Assembly: GCA_051294375.1 (NCBI GenBank)
Contig: CM119266.1
Span: forward strand, 4,320,530-4,384,529
Source: Paraspadella gotoi
Taxonomy: Eukaryota; Chaetognatha
Direction: 5' to 3'
DNA: 64,000 nucleotides
Shown here piece after piece: positions 35,641-46,375 of the stretch (the first letter of the stretch is position 1; each line of letters starts with the position of its first letter). The notes beneath the pieces were generated by a model. It saw only the letters and a list, made by a program, of their open reading frames with translations, made no database searches and was not told the origin of the DNA. The position numbers and the translations under genes were made by a program.

Positions 35641-35799
35641 GAATATAGATTCTGAAAGAGAAAAGATTGAATTATGTTTGTGATATAAAACAAAAATTTT
35701 CTATACCTCAAATGTTTATATAATTACTAAGGATAATGATTATCATTTTGTTGAAAACAACAAAATTTAAAAAATTCATATGATTTAAATATGATAATT

Positions 35800-36890
35800 T
35801 AGGTGAGGCCAAACTTCGTCAATGGGGTGGGTTCAAACAGTGATGTTTGAGTTTGAGGCGAACTCTTTAGTTCCGAATGAGCATAAGTTAGTACATGAGT
35901 CAGTACGATGGTGCTGGAAGCGAACGAGCCTTTCGCATGAATATGGAGCATATTCTTAGATGTGATTCACAAGCAAAGCATTAGTGAATCATAGATTATT
36001 TTGTAATAGTGTATACGTGCTAAGGGCTGTTTAAGAATATCAGCTGATGCATGGAGCAGACATGTCCGCAATGGACTTTGCATTTTTTGAGTTGAATAAC
36101 TTATTTCATTATGATATAGGAATAGCAGATGATCAACGATTGCTTATGTGAGGATGAATAGGCTGTAGTCCTGAGACAAGCGATAACTGGGTGCATTCGT
36201 CGATAGTGGCTGGGTGTTGCATACTGCTACTGTGATTTTACAATATGAGGTATGTTGAATAGATGAAAGGTCAAGAAAGTATGAGCGGCTGTGAGAGATA
36301 TTAAGAATTGAGTAAACATAACCTTAGAGAGAAAAGATCGATCAGTCTAATCATCTATTGCATTATCGATAGATTGGTTAGTCGAGTTGGGTCGTTTCTA
36401 ATTCTTCTAGTTAATATTAGAAGGCAGATGCCAAAATTGTGTGATAAAAAGGTTGTAGAACTTGATGAGTTATACATGAAAAATAATAGGTGTGTTGTGA
36501 TCATGTTATGAGTTAGTATAGCGCTTGAATAGCTTTTTTTAAGGTCACTCTATCAGAATCAATATTTAAAGAAGAACTTCTGAAATATATACAAGAAACG
36601 GACGAAGTGTTGTCTTGTGGGACATTTATAGTATGTGCAAGACAGATTACTTACAACGGAATCGAAATGAGCGTGTAAATAGTTAGAGGCGTGACATTAC
36701 TATAGCTGTCAATGGCGTGTTTGGAGACATGGATTGTGCGAAAAATAGAATAGATGGTGACGCGGTTCGTGTACAAATGAACTGTAGATAGACGCGCAGA
36801 TAATATGAGTTAGTTCAATAGCTGTTCCCATTAAAGGAATATTGAAATTTGGTCGGCTACCGCTAATTTAGGAGTTCAAACCTTTTGTTC
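35800..36890. other. block of distinct composition, no gene called
   Basis: About 1.1 kb is G-rich on the plus strand and has far fewer A/T runs than the DNA on either side. One 67-codon frame (36308-36511) shows no recognisable motif. The block may be a decayed gene or transposon. Around it, 34996-35419 and 36891-37460 are plain AT-rich DNA with no gene. Confidence 0.35.
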
Positions 36891-37460
36891 GCCCTCGATG
36901 TCTTAAAAAAATTTTTTCAATTTTTTCAATTTTTCAATTTTTCAATTTTAAAAAATTTAAAAATTTTTTTTTTCTTTTTAATTTTTAAGATTTACCTGTG
37001 TCTACAAGGCCTGGCAGAAAAAAATTATTACAATTTTTTTTTAATGTCATAATGCTATCATAAAATAATTTTAATGCTAACGATGTCTGCTATATGACTA
37101 TATAAAAAAAAATTTCTTAATAAAAATAAAAAATCACCAGACTATCTTAACTTTAGTTATAAAGTCATTCAGTAATATACTTGAGCGCGGAATTAATACC
37201 GTTGGTCAATTCTTGAACATACCATTATGTACAAAACTTTAGTCTTGATGTCTATTTTCAGGTAGAAAATAGTTTGTTTTTTTTAAATTTTAATTTTAAT
37301 GCTTTTCTTGTTGCTCTCAAAGTTAATATATTATTATATAAAGATACAAATTTTTTAATCAATCTTAAATTATTTTTGATTTTTGATTCTAATAGAGCAC
37401 AAAAAGTTAAATAAAAAATATAATTACAACTTTTTAGGAGAAAAACAATTTTTATTTGTT

Positions 37461-37549
37461 TTGACAACGAATTTTAGTGACAATTTGACAGACATGTTTC
37501 GACTCTGTAGAAGACTCTAAAAATACAGAGTCGAATACAAATACAACGA
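37461..37549. repeat. foldback relic with GACTCTG stem
   Basis: Contains ACATGTTTCGACTCTG, then TAGAAGACTCT and ACAGAGTCGAA, so it folds on itself and reads like a decayed version of the hairpin at 41675-41799. On the minus strand the GAAACATGTC hammerhead-type 3' half is intact, but the CTGATGA core is not. Confidence 0.45.
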
Positions 37550-38176
37550 AATCGAAAGTCTATACACAATATCTAATTACAACTTTTAAAAATTGTTACT
37601 TTTTCTTGGTCAAAATTAAGAAAAACTGACAAAATTATTGAAAGATGATGATTTTTAACGGTTTTTCTTATTTTTCTTATGATCAAAATAAAAAAAAAGA
37701 ATTATACTTTGTCTAGACAACTTTTTGAAAGCTACCTAAATCTGATCTTAAAAATAAAAAATCTAAAAAAAATATTTAGCCTTTCCTATCTATAAACAAA
37801 TATTACAAAATTAATATATAGGGTATAGAGTTAAGTTAAAATTTTTTTCTCTATCCTAATTTAAAAAAAAAATGTTTAAATTTTCGTTTAAGCGGGTACG
37901 TCTTACTGCTTCGCGATGAAGAACCGTTCACTATCCATTTACGTTATATCGTTTTCGTTGCTGCCGCTCTACTATACTCTCTGGATGGTACTGATTTAGT
38001 AATATATAAAATATATTACTGAAAAAAAAACAACTTTCGATATGTCTTTTTAGGAGGACCGAGCAGTACAGGGGACAAATAGACCTAACGGTAGATTTAA
38101 ATTCAACTAATAGGAATTTATAAAAAAATCATATGTATTTTGTGAATGCAAAAGAATTACGACGATAAATTCAGAA

Positions 38177-41100
38177 TTATTTTGGCTTCTTCTTTGGTTT
38201 TTGCGATTGTGGGACTTTATTCCAATACTTTTTAACTGTCTTTGAGTAAGCCTTATATTTCTTTTTGTTCTCCCGTCGCAAATCGGGATCAGTTTCCATC
38301 TCAGCTTCACAAATGAAAAAACTCTTCCAGTGGCAGGGATATGAGTACCAAGTCCATTCTGGCTGAAAATTATGTTTTAATAATATAACATTTGTATAAT
38401 AAAATAGATTTACATAGGTCGTGTAATTTGTTGAAGGGATACAGTAACAGTTTTAAGTATTAGTACTTTTAACGGTTCATACTGAGGTTTTGGCAAAAAG
38501 AAATACGAAAGATCATATCCGATATCCGAAAACCTCATCTTATTACAGCCAGATAAGTGAAATAAAAAAAATGTTAAAAGTTAATAATCTCTAGAGTTAT
38601 TGTTATCATAAGTTTTATATTCCCAAAATTTTCCCCTTTTACGTCTTATTATTAATAACTATTGGTATTGCAAAATCTCTAATTTCAAACACCTGGATTC
38701 TTTCATCATAATTTAATCTTTTTGCTTGGTTGAAGTGGGTAGCAAGATTGATGCAAAATGGAACTCTTTCGTTTTCAAGGGCTTGAATATTTTTATTATT
38801 TCTTCTAAAAAAAAAATAATAAAAAGTCTATCCCGTCTTGTTAAATTGTTAATTTCAATCTTACGACTTTTATATTAAACAATTTTTCAGTACTTACGCA
38901 TATAAAGTAAAGTTGCAATGTCTTTCTTGTGGGTTCGCCTCTGGAAAAAAAAAATTCATGAATCTCTAATTGCTTAATGCTGACGTAGATCAGAGAGGAC
39001 TTGCTCATTTGTTTCGACTGGACAATCGATTTAGATTTAGAAAGTTACAAACATGCTTAACGATTGAATTTAATCTAATTTAATTCCATCTAATAGTCTT
39101 ACCTAAAAATTTTTTTGGTGAATCCTCGAGAAAATAATTTCTATAACTTGTAAGGACAATGCTTTCTTCGAGTTCCAAAAGTCTAGGAAAATAAAGATGA
39201 AAGCGTAATAAGTAAGTAATAAGTATTGTCATGTAAAATTTAAAAAAACAGCCCTTTGAATTCAAATAATTTTTAGAGCTGTTGTTTTTCACTTTACGGT
39301 GAAGCTTTGTAAAGTATTCACCTCTTATTTTCTTTTTTTTTCTCGACTTGAAATCGATCTGTCCATACATTATATCGCTTTTCTAAAAGATTAACACGTT
39401 TTTGAGGACTCTCCCGTTCGACATCCCAACATTCCCCAGAAAGTACAACTGTTTTCTTTACGTCTCCTTGAAAAAATTGTGCAATTTTATTTTTTTATTT
39501 TTAATAGATTCATATCAACTAAACCAAATGTTAATGCTATGGTGGACTAAAATCCACCAACCGTTCGTCAGCGGCATTGGTGCCGGAGGCAAGTCATTCG
39601 CCTCCCAACCCAAAGGTCCGGGGTTCTAGCCCGGTGGTCGTCTGGCAGTTAAGAGGGACGGGGCGCTTAACCCGCCTGTAACATGGTGTTACAGCCTGAT
39701 CCGAAGCTCAGGGACTGCTTATATTGACCGGTTCTATCACTAAACACATAACAATATTTACTGTCTCTTCATTGGTGAGCCCGACTTCCGAACACAACAG
39801 CAACAACAACACTTTCAGGCGACATGCCTCAACCTGGCGATGCACTTTCCGCCCACAACACATCAGGCGACATGCCTCAACTTGGTGACGAACTTTCCAC
39901 CAACAACAACAATTCACTGAAGAGATGCAACAGACTTTCCCTTACGGGAGGGGGGGATGTATGGTGGACTAAAATCCATCAACCGTTCATCAGCGGCCAT
40001 TGGTGCTGGAGGCAAGTCATTCGCCTCCAACCCAAAGGTCCGGGTTTCTAGCCCGGTGGTCGTCTGGCAGTTAAGAGGGACGGGGCGCTTAACCCGCCTG
40101 TAACATGGTGTTACAGCCTGATCCGAAGCTCAGGGACTGCTTATATGAACGGTTCTATCACTAACACATAACAATATTTACTGTCTCTTCAATGCTAATG
40201 TAAATGTTATTTCTACATTACAATTGTGCATAATAGTTTTTTGCTAGAATTCTGTGTGTTTTTTGTTTGTGTTTGATGAAAACTTTATACCGGCCTTTGT
40301 TGGTATAGTTTTTTTTGCCGTCGTCCATCGGAAATCATTAAGTCCCGTTTGACAAAATACATTTTGAGGGTAAACATTTGGCGATTTGTCAGTTGTAATC
40401 CACAAATAGTCCATAAAATATGACAATGTTAAATCTTTAGCTGGAAAAAATGAAGAATTAACAAAAATTATTTTAACAAGCAAAAAACATTCAATAACCA
40501 CTTATAAAAAGAGTAAACTGAAGCATAAAAAAGTAAAAAGAACAGCTAAAGAAAATAATACTCTTCATAGAATTGTTACTTACGATAACCATAAATGCAT
40601 TTCCTTCCTCCTATCCAAAATTCATCATCATTGTGGTAAGTAAGGTTTGGTACTTGAAAGCGAAAGCTAAGAAGATAGGAAATTTAAATTAAACTGCACC
40701 ACTATACAAACAGCTTCCGTTATTAAGATCATAGTTTATGTCCAACAGGACGATTGTCAATTATGATTGAGTCACTCAATTTGAGTGACTATTAAGGCGG
40801 AACAAGGTAAAAACTAAGAGTTCTGTCATATAAATAACGTTAAAGCATCCTTGTGGGATAACGGAATTTAAAAAAAAATTAAGATTTTATGTATAGTTAA
40901 TAGTTAATAACTAATAATTAGTTATTAGTTAATAACATAGAAGCATTTAAAGTTTATCGTATTACTATAAATCATGAAAATTTTATATTTCAAATTCAGA
41001 ATTTTTAAAAACGGATATTTGACGAAATAAAAAATAAAACCGTTGATGTAAAAAGACTTTGTCTTTAATCTCAAATAACACAAACACAACGAAAAAAAGA

Positions 41101-44100
41101 TTAATCACAAATATTAAATTGATAAATATTTTTAATGAGCCTTATTCTTCTTTTATTAGAATATATAATTATATTGTAAAACTAACAAGTTTGAGGAAAC
41201 AATTTTGGATCTGCCCACGATTATTATCGGTAATTAATTAATTAATAATTAGATTATTCAAATTAATTAATTAATTAGGCAATTAATTAATTGATCCCAA
41301 ATGTTTGTTTTTAGGTCTTTTCATCACTAACCACGACAAAAGCAATACGACGCAGAGACAGATCACGCTTAATTTCAGGTGCACGAAAAATAAATTATAA
41401 ATAAATAAATTATAAATAAATTATTGTTCATTGAATTTACTTTGTCTGACCGTTTGTACTAACAAGCCATCCCTTTCTGACAATTATGCTGGACAATTAC
41501 ATGCAAAATATGATTCGGCTAGAATGATACAGTAAAATACAGTGTAAAAGTTGAAATTTGGACTAGATACTTTGTTTCTCTGAATTCTTAAACCATAAGC
41601 CATAAACGAGTAAGACGATGGGTACAACTGAAAGTGATATGTCTGTAAATGATAAAAAATATATTTTTATATATATTTTTAATGTGTAACAACGAATTTT
41701 TATTTCATAGGGACATATTTCGACTCTGATGAAGACTCTCAACCACAGAGTCGAAACATGTTCGTATGAAATAAAAATTCGTTGTTACACATTAAAAATC
41801 TGTTATTCCTTAAACACAAACACAACGAAAAAGAAAGAATCACAACAAAGTTTTTATTTTGCAATTTAGGTATTATACAAATAGGATAAATTTAGATACT
41901 CCCGCTTTGCCGAAATTTTTATTTAACAAAGATTTGTACTGCGTAGTTCAAATCCTTAGTTCTCCGATGATAAAAAAAGTTATTTTTTTGCATAACTTTT
42001 GAAAGAAAAGAGATAGGATGGTGGGCGAGGTATCAAATTAAAGCCATAATCATGGGACACCTTTTTGAAATAGTTTTTATAAATTTTATCCAAAAATGTT
42101 AGGACAGGATTTGTTTAAAACCTAGTTAAAAGTATAACAGTTTTTGGAGTTAAAATTTTTTATGAAAGCATATGAATTCTTTTGTTTTTCTTTCGGATTT
42201 GGAAAAAGGAAAGACTGAATTAAACTTTGATTACCAATAAAGCTCTTTTACTCCATAAATTTGCATGTATTTTTTAGTTAAAGTAAAAAAAACAAGCAAA
42301 AATAAATATAGCAGCATGATAAAATGTTATTTTAAATATGTAAAATTATAAATTAAAAGTTATTTTCAGTTTAATATAAACAGTTTGGTTGTCTACCTTT
42401 TTGTTTGTGAAAAAATAATAATCATTTTTCATTATTTTTAATTGGAAACAAAAAGCTTGACCCACTGCTTGTTTATTAAATTTTATTTTATTTTAAGCTT
42501 TTATCATTTTTTTTATATAAAACATCTAATATTCTGAATTTGGGCAAAGCTTTACTTCTTTAAAGATTTGGAAAAAAATATTCGACTTGACCAATAGGGT
42601 GGAGTGATGAAAAGATTGAGCGATGGAACAATATTTTTTTGCTGCCTTTGTATATGTAATAAAAAATAATTAAACCCTTTTTCAAAAAAAATTTGCATAA
42701 CAGTATCATTAATTGATTTTTTTTATAGTAATATCCTTATAAAATTATAAAATTTCAAAATCATATTTTCTTAATTTTAAAAACAGTTTTGGATTTGCCG
42801 GAAAAAACTGAAAAACTTTTGTAAAATATGTTACATGATATTTTTAGGTTAAAGCTGCGAAAAATGATTAAAAAGTTTCATCATATAATAGTTTCTACTA
42901 CAAAGTGTAAAAAAGTAGAGAATTTGACCTTTTTTTCTATTTTTGACGCTGAAGACATTGAAATTTTTAATAACATATTTTATATTTTTGATCTAACTTT
43001 TTGTGAAGAATCAGAATCTTTAACAAAATTTTTTTTAAAAAATTCTTTTGAAAATTTATGATTTTATAAGAATATTACTATAAGTATATTGTAATTAATG
43101 ATACTGTTCCCCAAACAATATAAGCAAAATATTTTTTGTACTCCTTAATCATACTATCTCACGTTTAAATATACTTGTTTGATCACTCAAATAAAATTTA
43201 TGTTCCCCAGTGCTCCACTCTATTGACCAATGGTCATTCAGAATTTTAGTTTTGCATAAAAAATAAAGATATCAAAAAACTAAAAACATCAGATTGTTCC
43301 AAAATCGAATGCCTGGAATCTGATATTTTTTAAAATGCAAAATTTTGGTTCATAGTCTAGATCTAAAATTCTGAACACAAAAATGTTTTTTTAGAAAAAT
43401 GAATTATTCTATCTTTTTCAATAATTAAAAATTAATTAAGCATATTATTCTTGCATATTAAACAGCCAAATTTATCATGCATATTGGCAAAAGAGTGCTT
43501 TTTTGAAAAATCTTTTTGAAAATCTTTGCTGTTGATGATGATGGTCTATTACAATGCACAAGTTCAAATATAGATAAAAAGAAAAAATTCTTTTGTAATT
43601 CTAGTATCATAATTTATTTGTATATTTTGTACTATTCCCAGATAAAAAAATATTTACTAATGGGTCTGAAATATTGTTCTTTTTCTGTAGATAATGAATA
43701 TCTATTGTTAAAGCTCATTATGTACATTCGTAAGGTAACCAAGGCTCTTAACATAATGCTACTACAATTTTTTGTAAGCATTTTTCTGGACTTTTTGTCA
43801 GATTTCTTCTTTTCCTGACCCTATTGCCCTTCTTGTGGGCGGTTGACACTCATGGAGATAGTACCTTAGGTCTCCGAGTACCAAACAACAACTATAGCTA
43901 AAAGATTATGAATCAAATATGGCGACGAGTGAAGTAAAAATGATTATAAGTAGGGTGGGAAGCAAATTAAGCGTGATCTGTCTCTGCGTCATACGAGGAT
44001 GAGAATAATGCCGATAACGATTGACTTGATTGATTGACTTATTAATTAATTATTGATTAATAATTTGATTAATTAAATACATCCTGCATTTACATTTAAT

Positions 44101-45834
44101 ATAAAAGGAAAAAGAAGCATAATCAATTAGTGAAACAGGTTTTTTGTTTTTTCCATTTAAACTCATTTCCACTCAGACGATTCCATCGAAACTTGATTTC
44201 CAGCTTAATCACACACTTTCCTACCCACATACAAAATTCAAGGTGAATCGCCCCATCCACTCATGAGCAATTGGTGTTCAAATAGTGAAATATATTTCTT
44301 TGTTTTTTCCATTTAAACTCATTTCCACTCGGACGATTCATCGAAACTTCATATCCAGCTCAATCACACACTTCCCTACCCACACACAAAATTTCATTCA
44401 AATCCATCCATCCAATCACGAAAAATTGGTGTTTTTTGCTAAGATGGGACGGACGGACGGACATCATTTTTTTTGCATAATTTATCATAATTCGATGTTC
44501 TGACATGATATAAGTGTGTGCCCGACAATATTGAGGGGGCGGACCGACAAAGTGAACTTTTGAGTCGGGATCTGCTGATAAGCAGATCCGACTAAAAACT
44601 CAAATATCTGCGATTCAAACAGCTAAAACATACTTATATTGTTGAAGCCTTGTTAATTGTGCCGCCACTCTATGAAATTCATTTCCAGTTTCCGGAATAA
44701 ACAAGTAGCTTTTTTTAATTTTCTTTCCCGGCTTTACTTTAGTGCCAATAGCAGCATTGTTCAAATTAGATTTCAGTGACTCGCATTCTTTCTTTGCATT
44801 CCACCAAGTTAACCGCTTAGCCTATAATTTCAAGATCAGACAAAGATTATAATCTTTAATAGTGCTGTATTTTTTCCAGTAGCAGCTAAAGAAGTTTTGT
44901 TACACGAATTATTAAATATATTGAAGAGACAGTAGTAATTGTTATGTGTTAGTGACAGAACCGTTCAATATAAGCAGTCCCTGAGCTCCAGATCAGGCTG
45001 TAACACCATGATACAGGCGGTTTAAGCGCCCCGTCCCTCTTAACTGCCAGACGACCACTGGGCTCGAACCCCAGACCTTTGGGTTGGGAGGCGAATGACT
45101 TGCCTCCGGCACCAATGGCCGCTGATGAACGGTTGGTGGATTTTAGTCCACCATAATATATTAAATATTCAGTTAGGTTTTCGGGGAGGTTATAATCTAT
45201 TTTTTGCGCCTTGTCGGTTGTGAGTTCTCAGATGTCACGTAATAAACTTACATTTGGGAGCGTAGCAAACCAATAACAATGAATATTTCCATTCTCATCG
45301 TAATAATAATACCAAGGATCTGTCTTATAAAGTGGGGGACATATAGAAGCACTTGACCCCCCAAACTCCAGCTGGTTAAGATCAATATTAATATTAATAT
45401 TGTAAAGAGCAATATTAATTACACAGAATTTATATATAAGATGCAGCTGTATGTATTGGCAAACAGCTAATAAATTAATTATTTGCAATTGACCTTTGAT
45501 CCTTCACCAATTTCACCTATACCGCCATACAAGATTAAACGGAAACATAAAAAAACTGTAGCAAATATAATCATCCATAAAATTAAAGCCACTATTCTTC
45601 CGGTTAACGGGCTTCCCTAAAATTGATGTATGATGGAATTTTATAAGATATAAATTTGTGAAATGTTTCGAAACTTATTGATATAACCTTGCAACAATTG
45701 TTTCCTTTTTTCTTATCACCAAGCGATTCTTCTACTGTTGGCGTCGGCGATGATCCCCTGACACCATAACGTTTGAGCCGACGAACGGCTGAGGGAGTCG
45801 AACCCTTTGAAGAATCTGATACTGTGGATGACAT
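38177..45834 (-). CDS. type II membrane C-type lectin-like protein
   Basis: Twelve in-frame exons: 45688-45834, 45494-45616, 45252-45371, 44634-44821, 40584-40666, 40291-40440, 39322-39466, 39103-39182, 38898-38940, 38693-38804, 38467-38538, 38177-38362, predicting 482 residues. I used the ATG at 45834; an in-frame ATG at 45933 would add 33 residues. A Ser-rich cytoplasmic N-terminus is followed by one transmembrane helix (IVALILWMIIFATVFLCF, about 57-74). The lectin fold then opens: GNIHCYWFAT (about 118-127), KRLTWWNAKKECESL (132-146), DDEFWIGGRKCIYGY. Its expected end, WTWYSYPCHWKSFFICEAE (about 424-442), comes only after some 200 further residues including a charged helical stretch. The tail is Lys-rich. 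C-type lectins bind glycans or proteins at the cell surface; no EPN or QPD calcium motif is clear. Introns hold most of the repeats of this region. Exon 11 uses a weak donor (gtacta). Confidence 0.72.
39538..40191 (+). mobile_element. miniature LTR retroelement (TRIM), copy B, complete
   Basis: LTRs 39538-39771 and 39960-40191 (234 and 232 bp) flank 188 bp. Right after the 5' LTR comes TTGGTGAGCCCGACTTCC, a tRNA-primer-like site starting TGG at 39773. GGGAGGGGGGGA (39946-39957) abuts the 3' LTR as a polypurine tract. The exact 4-bp target duplication is ATGC (39534-39537 and 40192-40195). A short open frame (MPQPGDALSAHNTSGDMPQL...) contains a 48-bp tandem duplication and continues into the 3' LTR. 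There is no gag, protease, RT or integrase, so it depends on another element. It lies in intron 6 of the lectin-like gene, in antisense orientation. Confidence 0.85.
41184..41400 (+). mobile_element. Helentron-like left-end fragment
   Basis: AACAAGTTTGAGGAAACAAT followed by TTGGATCTGCCCACGAT and TTATCGGTAATTAA matches the family's left end, then a core segment (TTTTTAGGTCTTTTCATCAC, near 41312) shared with about 6660. It lies in the large intron of the lectin-like gene. Confidence 0.42.
41675..41799. repeat. near-perfect foldback with hammerhead-like core
   Basis: Arms of about 52 bp (ATTTTTAATGTGTAACAACG... and its complement) enclose a short loop. Across the loop the plus strand reads CTGATGA (41726-41732), stem GACTCT/AGAGTC (41734-41739 and 41747-41752) with loop CAACCAC, GAAA (41753-41756), then CATGTT, which is the hammerhead order CUGAUGA, helix II, GAAA, short helix III. 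The competing long hairpin may simply reflect a foldback derived from a Penelope-type terminal repeat. Confidence 0.55.
41965..42185. repeat. dispersed repeat, copy 2
   Basis: Diverged relative of 35420-35640, in the same orientation (shared CATAATTATGGG/CATAATCATGGG core). Intronic in the lectin-like gene. No terminal repeats are seen. Confidence 0.42.
42595..43222. mobile_element. hAT-like MITE, copy 3 (628 bp)
   Basis: TAGGGTGGAGTGATG at the left and GTGCTCCACTCTA at the right, with the exact 8-bp target duplication TTGACCAA (42587-42594 and 43223-43230). Same family, length and orientation as the copy at 400-1027. The interior has diverged. It is intronic in the lectin-like gene and has no transposase. 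Confidence 0.83.
43960..44598 (+). mobile_element. Helentron/HINE-like element, 3' part
   Basis: Two 157-bp-type units (about 44130-44440, with TTTTTTCCATTTAAACTCAT and CACTTTCCTACCCACA), a short GACG repeat (44447-44462), the GCCCGACAATATTGAGGGGG motif and the terminal hairpin 44568-44589 followed by GACTAA. This is the same right end as the copy ending at 7541. It lies in the big intron of the lectin-like gene. Confidence 0.52.
44922..45155 (-). mobile_element. solo LTR of the TRIM family
   Basis: A single 234-bp LTR, TATGGTGGAC...TGTCTCTTCA on the minus strand, flanked by the 4-bp duplication ATAT (44918-44921 and 45156-45159). It presumably arose by recombination between two LTRs. It keeps an exact B-box-like GGTTCGAGCCC (45060-45070, minus strand). 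Compared with copy B, one hairpin stem shows a compensated base-pair change. Confidence 0.82.
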
Positions 45835-46375
45835 GTTTAATCTTTTATTAAAAGCAGTTTTTGAAGGGCATCGAGTATCAGTTAAAACTAAGGTCGTTTC
45901 TCTACTTAGGTTTTTAGTTGCTGTGATGTACATGAAAAGTTACGATCATGATGTTGATCAAAGTCAAGAGCGAAACTGTAAAATATTAGGGAATTACTTG
46001 TTTTTGTGTCTTAGATTTCAAGTTGATAAAAATTGGTAATAATTTGGTAAAATATTGTTATGTATATATTGGTTAAACAATGTCACATCTGATTGTTTTT
46101 AACTTGAAGTCATATAAATAATCTGGAATACTGCGAAATTGCTGCCATTACAATTACGCGCGTTTATTTTCAGCTAATTATCTTTGCTTTTGTTGTCTTC
46201 TCGAAAATACATTGTCATGCAATTACCGATCAGAAAAATCGCTTCTCCAATTGAAATATCTAAAGAATCCAAAATTTTTTTCTCTCTTTTCCAGTTATGT
46301 CCCTTTTTCGTTTATTTGGAAAAGGGAAATTATAAATTGCCAACCATTTAAAATCACGTATAAATCGAAAAAACA
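45835..46375. promoter_or_regulatory. short spacer between divergent lectin and desaturase genes
   Basis: 541 bp separates two divergent start codons, so both promoters must lie here or in upstream non-coding exons. AT-rich with no clear motif. The plus-strand open frame over 45773-46039 is antisense to lectin exon 1 and is not called. Confidence 0.4.

Noticed and set aside
36308-36511. 67-codon plus-strand frame in the odd-composition block, possibly a transposase remnant
   Set aside because: I could not match any catalytic motif, and the frame is too short to judge.
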